In this document: piece by piece, positions 57,176 to 64,000 of the stretch
How positions within the stretch are numbered: the stretch's first letter is position 1
Layout: every line of letters starts with the position of its first letter
Assembly (NCBI RefSeq): GCF_030264275.1
Contig: NZ_CP127166.1
Span: 107,001-171,000 of the forward strand
From: Marivivens sp. LCG002
Lineage (GTDB): Bacteria; Pseudomonadota; Alphaproteobacteria; Rhodobacterales; Rhodobacteraceae
Reading direction: 5' to 3'
Length of the DNA: 64,000 nt
The notes under the pieces: generated by a model
The model's input: only the letters and a program-made list of their open reading frames with translations
What the model was told of the DNA's origin: nothing
Database searches by the model: none
Program-made: the position numbers and the translations under genes

Positions 57176-57208
57176 AAAAGGGCTGCACAGTTTTCAACTC
57201 TGCAGCCC
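57176..57208 (-). terminator. Terminator of the DUF305 gene
   Basis: GGGCTGCA pairs with TGCAGCCC around a 13-base loop, 9 bp after the DUF305 stop. On the minus strand TTTT follows. Confidence 0.65.
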
Positions 57209-57216
57209 GTTTCAAA

Positions 57217-57669
57217 TCAGTTCACTTTTGCCGCTAGCCAATTTTTCATAAGTTCAATTTCGCCGACCTGTGCTTTCATGATTTCCTCGGCAAGTTTGAT
57301 CATTTCGGGGTCATCGCCATGGTCGAGCAGAACCTGCGCCATGTCGATGGCACCTTGATGATGCGCAAGCATGCCGCAAGCGAATGCGACATCTGGATCT
57401 TCATTCATCATACCTTGCTCCATGGCAGGCATGGTGATCATCATCTTTCGCATATTCTCCTGAACATGTTCAGGAGAGTTGCTGAGGTCTGCGCTGTCAG
57501 GCGCCAACATTTCATCACTATGGCCCATGGCTGAATGGTCCAATTCACCCATCGTGGAAGACGTGATGCACTGTTCGGGAAGCTGGAATTCAGTATCTTG
57601 AGCGAAAGCCGGCAGCGAGAATGCTGCCGCTGCGAGCGCTGATGCGACGGATAATTTCACAAAATTCAT
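57217..57669 (-). CDS. DUF305 family periplasmic protein
   Basis: A 150-residue exported protein with signal peptide (NFVKLSVASALAAAAFSLPAFAQ), behind AAGGA. DVAFACGMLAHHQGAIDMAQVLLDHGDDPEMIKLAEEIMKAQVGEIELMKNWL is the DUF305 core with paired His. The N-terminal half is Met-rich (MGELDHSAMGHSDEML, MRKMMITMPAMEQGMM), as in periplasmic copper-binding proteins. Its neighbours make a copper chaperone or buffer role likely. Confidence 0.88.
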   Translation of the reverse strand: MNFVKLSVASALAAAAFSLPAFAQDTEFQLPEQCITSSTMGELDHSAMGHSDEMLAPDSADLSNSPEHVQENMRKMMITMPAMEQGMMNEDPDVAFACGMLAHHQGAIDMAQVLLDHGDDPEMIKLAEEIMKAQVGEIELMKNWLAAKVN

Positions 57670-58052
57670 TTTGCGTTTTTCCTTGGAGATTGAGCGCTGA
57701 GGGTGCTTGAGCACACCCAACCAAGTCATAGATAATCCTTCCAGCAACCGGAGGGTCAAATACTAATGGATCACAGCCTCGAGAGCATCCAGACCGCCAG
57801 ACTAATTACCTACGCTAGCCATTCATCACATCATTCAGTATTTGTTTTCCCAAATCTCCGCGTCGCGAACAACTGACGCAAGCGGCCGCATTTTAGAGCA
57901 TTTAGGGCGGAAAGTGGACATTCGCGGCGTGGCACGCGAAGGTCAGCTTTCGTCTATCACTACCGAAGCAATTCCAATCCCGAACCCCAAGACGATTTAG
58001 CATGCCACCGAGGTCCAAGCGCGTTTCGGTGCGCTCTCGGAGTGAAAGCATT
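57670..58052. other. 383 bp without a supported gene
   Basis: The only structure seen is the imperfect palindrome at 57910-57951. The first 90 bp hold the DUF305 leader. No ORF with recognisable similarity and no CueR-type dyad was found. Confidence 0.5.
57910..57951. repeat. Imperfect 17-bp inverted repeat, possibly a dispersed element
   Basis: The arms GAAAGTGGACATTCGCG (57910-57926) and CGCGAAGGTCAGCTTTC (57935-57951) match at 15 of 17 positions with an 8-base spacer. The GCGAATGTCC core is shared with the element at 52096-52180. Confidence 0.45.
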
Positions 58053-58499
58053 TCATTCCTTTTCATGGGTCCTGCTGGCTTGGAAAGCTCTTGCATCTTT
58101 GGACCATGAGGATCGGATATAGGCCAGTATCTCTAAAATCTGCCTTTCGGTCAGGACTTTTACGAATGCAGGCATGCCGCTATTGAAGTCAGGAATGCCG
58201 CGTGCGGCCAAGGCGCCCCGGCCGCCTAGGCGGGTGTATTCTACAAGAAGACCGGTGTCATGATGCCAAGTGTGACCACTTTCGTTATGTGGTGGCGCTG
58301 GCAGGATGCCGTCAGGGCCTGCACTCTTCCAATGCGGCTGCCCTTCCAGCGAAAGACCGTGACAGGCAGCGCAATTGTCCGCGTACAACTGCTTTCCAGC
58401 ATCAAGGTCGGCATCTGCAAATTCGTGGTCAGCGAAAGCAGGGCCTGCCAAGGTGGCCCCGCAAATTCCGGCAATGAACACTAGTCGACCTGCACCCAT
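58053..58499 (-). CDS. Class I cytochrome c, copper island
   Basis: A 148-residue periplasmic cytochrome with signal peptide (GAGRLVFIAGICGATLAGPAFA). One heme motif CAACHG near residue 40 and the axial Met in FNSGMPAFVKVLTERQILEILAYIRSSW are present. It overlaps the multicopper oxidase 3' end by 19 bp and has its own GGAGG site, so the two are co-expressed and it probably exchanges electrons with that oxidase. Confidence 0.9.
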   Translation of the reverse strand: MGAGRLVFIAGICGATLAGPAFADHEFADADLDAGKQLYADNCAACHGLSLEGQPHWKSAGPDGILPAPPHNESGHTWHHDTGLLVEYTRLGGRGALAARGIPDFNSGMPAFVKVLTERQILEILAYIRSSWSKDARAFQASRTHEKE

Positions 58500-59776
58500 G
58501 TTTTCATGCCTCCGACAGAATGGCTGAGCATATGACAATGGAGCATCCATCGCCCCCGGTTATCAAAAACGCAGAGGATGTCGCGCTTGGCGCCTGCTTG
58601 AACCAGCGTTGTGTCCCGCAAGTCGCCTAAGGAATCATCCTCGGCCAACTCGTAGAAATGGTGCCCGTGCAGATGGATGCCGTGGGCAAAGGCGGTGTCA
58701 TTCACCAACGTGATCCTGACAGTTTCTCCGCGAGAAAGGGTGCCGAACGGAGCAGACTGCAAATCCGAGTTGTCGTTAAATGCCCAGATGTTATCGCCGC
58801 CGTGCCCGCGGGCCATCGCGCCGCCTTGCATTTTCAAGGTCAGATGTTGGCTGACCTTGTCCGGAACAGCAAACATGTTCGGTGGAAGAGGCGCAACAGG
58901 TGACGAGCGTTTTGGCACCTGGCCATCAATCATTAACGCGCCTAGAGCGAAGGTGTCTGAGTTAGACACCAGCAGAATCTCGACGGTGTCGCTGACATCT
59001 GCAATCACATCCGCCCGTTGCGCGGGGGCAAGGACCAATCCTGTCATGTCTCGCGGTGTGGCGAGAGGCATGCCGTCCAGAGCGACCACTTTGCCATCAA
59101 TGCCCCGCAGTTCAAGCGGCATCACACGATCGACCGAGGCATTGATCAGCCGCAGCCTGATGCGCTGACCTTTTTGCAAAGCAACGTCCGGCAGGAATGC
59201 CTTGGCATAATTCCCAAGTCGCCCCGCGTGGGCAACGTCGTGCATATTGCCATAGTCATCGGCCAAAGCTCCTGTCTGATCGAACCGCCAGTCTGCAAGC
59301 ATCGCAACGATGTCGTGATCGACATCCGGCTTTTCGTTTTCTTCGACGATGAACGGTCCCATCAATCCGCGCGCGACCTGTTCGTGTGACAGGTAATGCG
59401 AATGATACCAAAAGGTTCCCGCATCCGGAGCGCTGAACCGGTAGTCGAACGTCGCACCCGGATCGACGATGTCTTGCGTCAGCATCGGAACACCATCCAT
59501 GTCGTTGCGCAGCCGGACACCATGCCAATGGACAGCAGTTCCTTCTGTAAGGTCGTTGCGCAGCCGGATGGAAAAGGTCTCGGCTTGCTTGACCCCGAGT
59601 GTGGGCCCGGGAACCGATCCGTTAAAACCAAGCAATTCGCTGGGCGGATAAGAACCCTCGGGTAGGATCTGCGTCGTTACAGTCTGGGCGACCAGATCGG
59701 GTGTGCCAGTCGCGAGCGAAACGCGCGGCGCCAATGTTGCCGCGATCGTGGACCAAAGGAAATCACGTCTTTTCAT
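58481..59776 (-). CDS. Multicopper oxidase (CumA/CueO-like, Tat-exported)
   Basis: A 431-residue oxidase with a Tat-like signal (KRRDFLWSTIAATLAPRVSLA). All copper ligand groups are seen: HWHG, WYHSHY, HGIHLHGHHF and LHCHMLSHSVGGM. The final segment carries the type 1 Cys-His, and the Met in GGM is a possible axial ligand. There is no long Met-rich insert. Family members oxidise Cu(I) or organics with O2. It is coupled to a cytochrome c, CopD and CopC, fitting periplasmic copper detoxification. Confidence 0.92.
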   Translation of the reverse strand: MKRRDFLWSTIAATLAPRVSLATGTPDLVAQTVTTQILPEGSYPPSELLGFNGSVPGPTLGVKQAETFSIRLRNDLTEGTAVHWHGVRLRNDMDGVPMLTQDIVDPGATFDYRFSAPDAGTFWYHSHYLSHEQVARGLMGPFIVEENEKPDVDHDIVAMLADWRFDQTGALADDYGNMHDVAHAGRLGNYAKAFLPDVALQKGQRIRLRLINASVDRVMPLELRGIDGKVVALDGMPLATPRDMTGLVLAPAQRADVIADVSDTVEILLVSNSDTFALGALMIDGQVPKRSSPVAPLPPNMFAVPDKVSQHLTLKMQGGAMARGHGGDNIWAFNDNSDLQSAPFGTLSRGETVRITLVNDTAFAHGIHLHGHHFYELAEDDSLGDLRDTTLVQAGAKRDILCVFDNRGRWMLHCHMLSHSVGGMKTWVQVD

Positions 59777-59784
59777 GTACTTTC

Positions 59785-60657
59785 TCACTCTGGCAGGGTG
59801 ACAACACTGGTCAGCGTTGCAGTTGCCGCAAGCGTTGCAAGGATAAGCAGCGCTTCGATCCGGATGGATTTCGCAAGATGGCCTGCGGCTTGCGCGTTGC
59901 CAGCCATCATCGCAGGTACAAAGCGCAATTTGTTCGCTGCGGCGAGCAAAAGTACCAGCCCGACCAAGCCGATTTTGACCAGAATCGTCCGACCGTAAGC
60001 GCTCTGGAGTAGCGTTCCGAAGTCGCCGACCAACAGCCACGCCAAAATCCCGCCAGCGACAAGAAGCAGGGGGACAATCACGCTCGCCGCCACGCCGAAC
60101 CGGTCCCCGAGGCGGGCAGCATCGGCAAGGCGTCCGTTTGATGTCGCTAAGTCATGCAGGGGCAGCAGGACACCGATCCAGAATGCGACGCCAAGTAAGT
60201 GAAGCAAGTGCAGCGTGCGTACCCATGTTTGATCCAGCGTCTGAACATGACCGATCTGGGCAAAGGACCAGAGCGCGACAATGCCGGCGCACAGGGAAAC
60301 CCAATGGCCGATCATGGGAATTGCCAATCCTAGCAACATGATGGCTGCGGCCGAGCTTCGATAGTCCAGTACATCCGCGACAGGTGTTTGCCAAAGCAAT
60401 CCCAGCATTTCAGGATCGACCATGCCGTCGACGCCACCGGTCAGCGCAGCGGCACGCAACAGATAACTGAACGCGGACGCAACAATCAGAAGTAGCGAAG
60501 AAATGGCAATCCCCCACCGCAACCGGTTGCGCACCGAGGTAACCTCTTGGGGGTAACAGACGCTGACCATTATCAGGCCTGTCCCGCATAGCACCCCGCC
60601 ATAAAGCGCCAGTTTTGTGATGATCGCCGCAAATTCCCAAACGTCGATCATGGTCAT
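59785..60657 (-). CDS. copD: CopD family copper-resistance membrane protein
   Basis: A 290-residue protein with about eight membrane spans. LHLLHLLGVAFWIGVLLPLHDLA and the C-terminal YGRTILVKIGLVGLVLLLAAANKLRFVPAM are CopD signatures. It takes copper from CopC across the inner membrane. Its ATG overlaps the CopC stop (ATGA); the frame extends upstream but inside copC. The multicopper oxidase follows 8 bp downstream. Confidence 0.9.
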   Translation of the reverse strand: MTMIDVWEFAAIITKLALYGGVLCGTGLIMVSVCYPQEVTSVRNRLRWGIAISSLLLIVASAFSYLLRAAALTGGVDGMVDPEMLGLLWQTPVADVLDYRSSAAAIMLLGLAIPMIGHWVSLCAGIVALWSFAQIGHVQTLDQTWVRTLHLLHLLGVAFWIGVLLPLHDLATSNGRLADAARLGDRFGVAASVIVPLLLVAGGILAWLLVGDFGTLLQSAYGRTILVKIGLVGLVLLLAAANKLRFVPAMMAGNAQAAGHLAKSIRIEALLILATLAATATLTSVVTLPE

Positions 60658-60995
60658 TCTACAGTAAACGAAAACGAGCCCTGCAATGCATGACCGTCTT
60701 TGCCCAAAGCACGCCATTCGATCAGATATTCACCTGATCCGGCTTCTGGAAGCGGGAGGATAAAGTCACTACGGAATGTCTTTTGATCGCCTAGATCCAG
60801 CTTCACCGTGGTGCCGCCGTCATGGGTCATGTTGACCCGTGTCATTCTGATCTCTGACGCGAAATCGAACGTGATCTGAGCGGGTGCAGCGGCCAGAACT
60901 TCTTGGTTGGCCGGAGTGGTGCTGTCGACACTCGAATGAGCGGACGCGATGGTTGCCATAGTGGCGAATGCAAATGGAGCGATGATCTTTTTCAT
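60654..60995 (-). CDS. copC: CopC family periplasmic copper chaperone
   Basis: A 113-residue protein with signal peptide KKIIAPFAFATMATIASA ending just before HSSVDSTTPANQEVL. The mature N-terminal His and the C-terminal DGHALQGSFSFTV supply the Cu(II) site ligands. It works with CopD. It starts 9 bp after the stop of the next cytochrome c gene. Confidence 0.92.
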   Translation of the reverse strand: MKKIIAPFAFATMATIASAHSSVDSTTPANQEVLAAAPAQITFDFASEIRMTRVNMTHDGGTTVKLDLGDQKTFRSDFILPLPEAGSGEYLIEWRALGKDGHALQGSFSFTVE

Positions 60996-61004
60996 GATGT
61001 CCTC

Positions 61005-61436
61005 CTAGTTGATGCGGTTCGCGCGTTGGATCTGGCGGATGTATTCGACGACCATGGCGACATCGCCGCGGCTCAGACCCTGGACTGCGGGCATATTGCC
61101 GAACTGCCAGTGGTGCGAATTGACCCCCATCGTGACAGCGCGGTGGAAGCTCTCGTCGCCGTGGTGATTGGGTTCGTAGATCTTGTGGATCAACGGCGGT
61201 CCGGCCTCGGCATTCCCGACGCCGTTCTGGCCGTGACACTTGGCGCAAGCATTCTCGAAGATCGTACGTCCGATAGGCCCGTTGCCCGAAAGCTCTGGCA
61301 TCTGGATTTCGACAAGGCCGCTCGGGTTGCCTGCTGCGGCAACCTGCGCCTCGGGCGTTTTGTTCGACTGGGTAAGCATAGGGATCGCAACGCCGATAGC
61401 GACAACGGCCCCGATCAGGAGATAGGTGTATTTCAT
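61005..61436 (-). CDS. Class I cytochrome c, first gene of the copper operon
   Basis: A 143-residue membrane-anchored cytochrome. The N-terminal YTYLLIGAVVAIGVAIPML anchor is followed by FENACAKCHGQNGVG (heme) and FGNMPAVQGLSRGDVAMVVEYIRQIQ (axial Met). It heads the cyt c-CopC-CopD-MCO-cyt c operon. Start ATG 61436 was picked as the first residue before the anchor. Confidence 0.88.
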   Translation of the reverse strand: MKYTYLLIGAVVAIGVAIPMLTQSNKTPEAQVAAAGNPSGLVEIQMPELSGNGPIGRTIFENACAKCHGQNGVGNAEAGPPLIHKIYEPNHHGDESFHRAVTMGVNSHHWQFGNMPAVQGLSRGDVAMVVEYIRQIQRANRIN

Positions 61437-61516
61437 TGTTTTACCTGACAAATCAAATCTGTCCGCATCATGCGCGGATTTTGAACCAGAGGTCTCCCTC
61501 TGGGCCGACGATTTGA

Positions 61517-61849
61517 TCAGGCGCTGGGTGGTCGGTCGATCATGTCAGGCCGGTCAAGATCATGCCGGTGTTCGACAAACCCAACAAAAGCAAATGCGGT
61601 GACGTTCGCCAGAACAGCCGTATCCAGCTTTGGAAGAGCGAATGCATGACAACTGATCTGATCGCAGCAGGACGCGTCACCTGCAACGTCTCCATGGGCA
61701 TTAATGTCAGGATTGCCTGCGTCATCAGCGACCACCTCGTGGCAATGCCCGTCGTGACAATCGGCGGTCATCGCAAATGCTTCGCTTCCCGTAACGATCG
61801 TCGTCCAAAGCATGATGGCCGAAACGGCCATGGCTATGAGGCGGTGCAT
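61517..61849 (-). CDS. Small secreted His/Cys-rich protein A, copper island
   Basis: A 110-residue protein from ATG 61849 (HRLIAMAVSAIMLWTTIVTGSEAFA signal). Mature motifs: CHDGHCHE, then SCCDQISCHAF (CC-x4-C) and a C-terminal RPPSA. Not recognised as a named family. The layout matches the divergent protein B at 62015 (CC-x4-C and RPPRA ending), suggesting paralogy. Metal binding in the periplasm is inferred. It lies 81 bp upstream of the copper operon and could be its first gene. Confidence 0.7.
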   Translation of the reverse strand: MHRLIAMAVSAIMLWTTIVTGSEAFAMTADCHDGHCHEVVADDAGNPDINAHGDVAGDASCCDQISCHAFALPKLDTAVLANVTAFAFVGFVEHRHDLDRPDMIDRPPSA

Positions 61850-62014
61850 AGTCACGCGGAAAACGTATGTCAGAACATGGCAATTGGCAACGCAGGCGGG
61901 ATTGCGGGACTGCAACGCCTTATTGTTCATCACAAAAACCGGCTGCGTAAATGTGAACCGCATACGCCTTTCGGCCTATTGCGCGTTACGCTGCTGTCGA
62001 AATAGCGTCGCGAC

Positions 62015-62356
62015 ATGTCACTGATGATTCGCTGGATTTTCTGCATCGTTTTGTCGACCGCGACTATGTTCGGCGGTCAGGCGGCGCATGCAATGATGTC
62101 CGGTGCCCAGACTGCCGATGTGCATGTCGATACGCACGCGGATCATGCACATGATGCCAGTGACAAAACCCATCACAGTGGCTCTGCCGATGGTAGTAGT
62201 TGCTGTAATTCTGTTGCCTGCGGCGCATCATTTATCAGTGTCGAATGTGCTCTGGTCCAGATCGATACGGTCAGCGACACGCACTACTTTCTGATGGCGA
62301 ATACCGTTCCCGAAGGTTTGGATGTAATCGCTCCCGAACGGCCACCCCGCGCCTGA
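62015..62356 (+). CDS. Small secreted His/Cys-rich protein B, copper island
   Basis: A 113-residue protein with signal peptide (IRWIFCIVLSTATMFGGQAAHA), a His/Asp-rich stretch (VHVDTHADHAHDASDKTHH), SSCCNSVACGASF (CC-x4-C) and the ending PERPPRA. It shares layout and key motifs with the divergent protein A 166 bp away. A role in copper binding or sensing in the periplasm is inferred from composition and neighbours. Followed by a small lipoprotein and a TolC-family gene. Confidence 0.72.
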   Translation: MSLMIRWIFCIVLSTATMFGGQAAHAMMSGAQTADVHVDTHADHAHDASDKTHHSGSADGSSCCNSVACGASFISVECALVQIDTVSDTHYFLMANTVPEGLDVIAPERPPRA

Positions 62357-62417
62357 TTGCCGTTTCGCAGGGCCCGCCGATGGGCGGGTTGTGATCTAGC
62401 AATCTTTGGGATTATCC

Positions 62418-62618
62418 ATGTCTTTTAAACTACTGGCGGCTTTGCCGTTGGTTCTTGCCGGTTGTGCGGAACCAATGCCATTGGCCGCGCCGGCCTCGAT
62501 GGGACTCGAGGCGGCGAACCTGTATGGCCCAAGCGGTCAATCATCTGCTGTCGCGCTCTTTTCCGGCTACGAGTCGCGTAGTGTCGTCACCCCTGGCACA
62601 TGGGGGGATGCAGAATGA
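62418..62618 (+). CDS. Small lipoprotein upstream of the TolC-family gene
   Basis: A 66-residue protein with a lipobox (LPLVLAGCAEP). The short mature chain (about 49 residues) ends ...SVVTPGTWGDAE. Its TGA overlaps the TolC-family ATG (ATGA), so it is translationally coupled. No family is recognised. It may be an accessory of the efflux system. Confidence 0.7.
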   Translation: MSFKLLAALPLVLAGCAEPMPLAAPASMGLEAANLYGPSGQSSAVALFSGYESRSVVTPGTWGDAE

Positions 62619-64000
62619 AGCGTCCGCTCCTTACCTTGACTGTCAGTGCGTTCGCGCTGGCCGGATGCGCCGATGCATCCTTTATCGCCGATCTATCGAA
62701 CCGCGAAAGCGGGATGGGGCAGATCAATGCTACCACGCGCGTTGCCACGGGGGCCGAAACCGTGTTCTTGCAGGATGCGGCAACCATTGCGGCCACGCAG
62801 GCCCGTGTCAGCCAGATGATACAGGGCAAGACCATCCACGCGGACACCGCCGTGCAGGTCGCGCTTCTGAACAATCGCGGGCTTCAGGCGCATTATGCGG
62901 ATCTGGGACTGACGACCGCCGAAATCTGGCAGGGCACATTGGACACCAATCCGTCCGCCACCGTGGAATTCACGGGGATCGGTGTGAACGGCCTTGCGGT
63001 CAATGCGATCGAAGGGCTGATTGTTGGCAATCTGCTATCACTCGCCACCCGTGGCCAGCGTGACGCGATTGCGGAAAAACGGCTACAGCAGGCACGGTTG
63101 GAGGCGGCATCCGAAACGCTAGCCGTCGCTGCCGAAGCACGCGCCGCGTGGGTCGATGCTGTCGCCGCGTTCGAGGCTGCTGCGGTCCTGCGCCAAGCCG
63201 AAGGGACGGCAGAAGCGCAAGCCGATCTGGCCGTCGAACTGGGTCAGACCGGTTATCTGAATGCTGCCGCTCAAGCGCAGGATCAGGCGCTACATGCGGA
63301 GCTGGCGGGTGAACGGGCACGGGCAAAGCTGGACGCTCAGATCGCGAAAGAGCATCTGACGCAGGTTCTGGGGCTTTGGGGAACGAACACGCAGTACTAC
63401 GTCCCCGATGCCTTGCCTGCTTTGCCCGAGCGCCCCGCGCGTGTCGCTGACCCCGAGACACAAGCCCTGACTGGCCGTGTCGATCTGGCGATTGCGCGGC
63501 TCGAACTTGAAGCGGTCGCGGCGGAACACAACCTGACCAGCGCCACCCGCTATGTTAGCGATCTGGACCTTGCTGCTGGCCTCAAGACCAGTTTCGATGG
63601 CAGTAGCGGGTCGGTGACCTCCGAGACCGTACCGCGCCTGAATGCAGAGATTGCGATTCCGATCTTTGACAGCGGGCAGGCGCGCCATCGCGCCGGTGAA
63701 ATGGCCTATCTACGCGCCGCGCATGAACTAGCGGCGACAGCCGTCCAGATCAGGTCCGAAGCGCGTGCTGCCGACGCGGAACTGGCCGGAACGCACCAAC
63801 TGGCGCGTCATTACCGCGATACCCTCGTTCCCCTGCGCCAGCAGTACGAGGCGCAAACCCTGCGCGCTTACAACGGCATGATCGAGTCGCCTGCCGAATT
63901 GCTGGACGCCATCCGCGAACGTCTGGACGCCCAATTGGCCGAAGCAGAGGCACGGGCCGACTACTGGCGCGCGGACGCCAACATGAAAGCCGTCCTTTAT
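62615..64000 (+). CDS. TolC family outer-membrane efflux lipoprotein (3' end outside window)
   Basis: 462 codons are open to the window end. A lipobox signal (LTVSAFALAGCAD) shows an OprM/CusC-style lipid anchor. Two long alpha-helical repeats are seen (SETLAVAAEARAAWVDAVAAFEAAAVLRQAEG and the later YLRAAHELAATAVQIRSEARAADAELAG), with the conserved IPIFDSGQ near residue 350. It would be the outer-membrane duct of an efflux pump, probably for copper given the context; the RND/MFP partners must lie past the window. Confidence 0.9.
   Translation, partial: MKRPLLTLTVSAFALAGCADASFIADLSNRESGMGQINATTRVATGAETVFLQDAATIAATQARVSQMIQGKTIHADTAVQVALLNNRGLQAHYADLGLTTAEIWQGTLDTNPSATVEFTGIGVNGLAVNAIEGLIVGNLLSLATRGQRDAIAEKRLQQARLEAASETLAVAAEARAAWVDAVAAFEAAAVLRQAEGTAEAQADLAVELGQTGYLNAAAQAQDQALHAELAGERARAKLDAQIAKEHLTQVLGLWGTNTQYYVPDALPALPERPARVADPETQALTGRVDLAIARLELEAVAAEHNLTSATRYVSDLDLAAGLKTSFDGSSGSVTSETVPRLNAEIAIPIFDSGQARHRAGEMAYLRAAHELAATAVQIRSEARAADAELAGTHQLARHYRDTLVPLRQQYEAQTLRAYNGMIESPAELLDAIRERLDAQLAEAEARADYWRADANMKAVLY

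Overview
The window reads as chromosomal (possibly partly accessory) DNA of a marine Rhodobacteraceae/Roseobacter-type alphaproteobacterium. It is moderately high in GC and dense in short operons with ATGA-type stop/start overlaps. It carries many catabolic enzymes paired with GntR, LacI, TetR and LuxR regulators, a glycine-betaine-type ABC transporter, a molybdenum hydroxylase operon, scoAB, a TAXI-type TRAP transporter and a DctB/DctD-like two-component system. No rRNA, tRNA, CRISPR array or intact insertion sequence was seen.

Layout. 1-4.3 kb: a 2-hydroxyacid dehydrogenase/FAH operon divergent from a GntR regulator across a perfect palindrome, then glycerol kinase. 4.4-10 kb: an M15-type peptidase, a BNR-repeat protein, and deoC with a double-domain aldehyde dehydrogenase. 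10-15.2 kb: a betaine-type ABC transporter, a gluconolactonase and a LacI regulator. 15.5-19.3 kb: a three-subunit molybdenum hydroxylase followed by a MoaD-like protein. 19.4-26.2 kb: an rRNA m5C methyltransferase, YgiQ, an Hsp70-like protein, scoAB and a divergent PAS-LuxR regulator. 26.2-30.3 kb: a catabolic operon in visible decay (FAD amine oxidase, aldehyde dehydrogenase, GntR and dihydrodipicolinate-synthase-like genes carrying frameshifts, deletions, nonsense codons and a regulator-enzyme fusion). 30.4-35.7 kb: an aldo/keto reductase, YaeQ, a secreted hypothetical protein and a hybrid histidine kinase. 35.9-42.6 kb: a TetR/amidohydrolase/DUF3237 operon divergent from a polyamine-type ABC transporter. 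42.7-49.2 kb: a two-component system beside a TRAP-TAXI transporter. 49.4-52.2 kb: RsuA, then a junk-like stretch with an alpha/beta hydrolase lacking a proper start and a HIT gene split by a stop codon.

From about 52.2 kb to the end, leucine codon use moves from CTT/CTC towards CTG, which suggests a separately acquired block. It holds a NYN-domain protein, a methyltransferase divergent from a ferric-siderophore/cobalamin-type ABC transporter across a 21-bp palindrome, and a copper-handling island. The island contains a DUF305 protein, two cytochromes c, a multicopper oxidase, CopD, CopC, two divergent small secreted His/Cys-rich proteins, a small lipoprotein and a TolC-family lipoprotein that runs off the window.

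The points most worth a second look are the pair of small His/Cys-rich secreted proteins in the copper island, the GntR-DHDPS chimera inside the decaying operon, the response regulator lacking the GAFTGA loop, the molybdenum hydroxylase with its own MoaD, and several clean palindromic operator candidates in divergent promoters.
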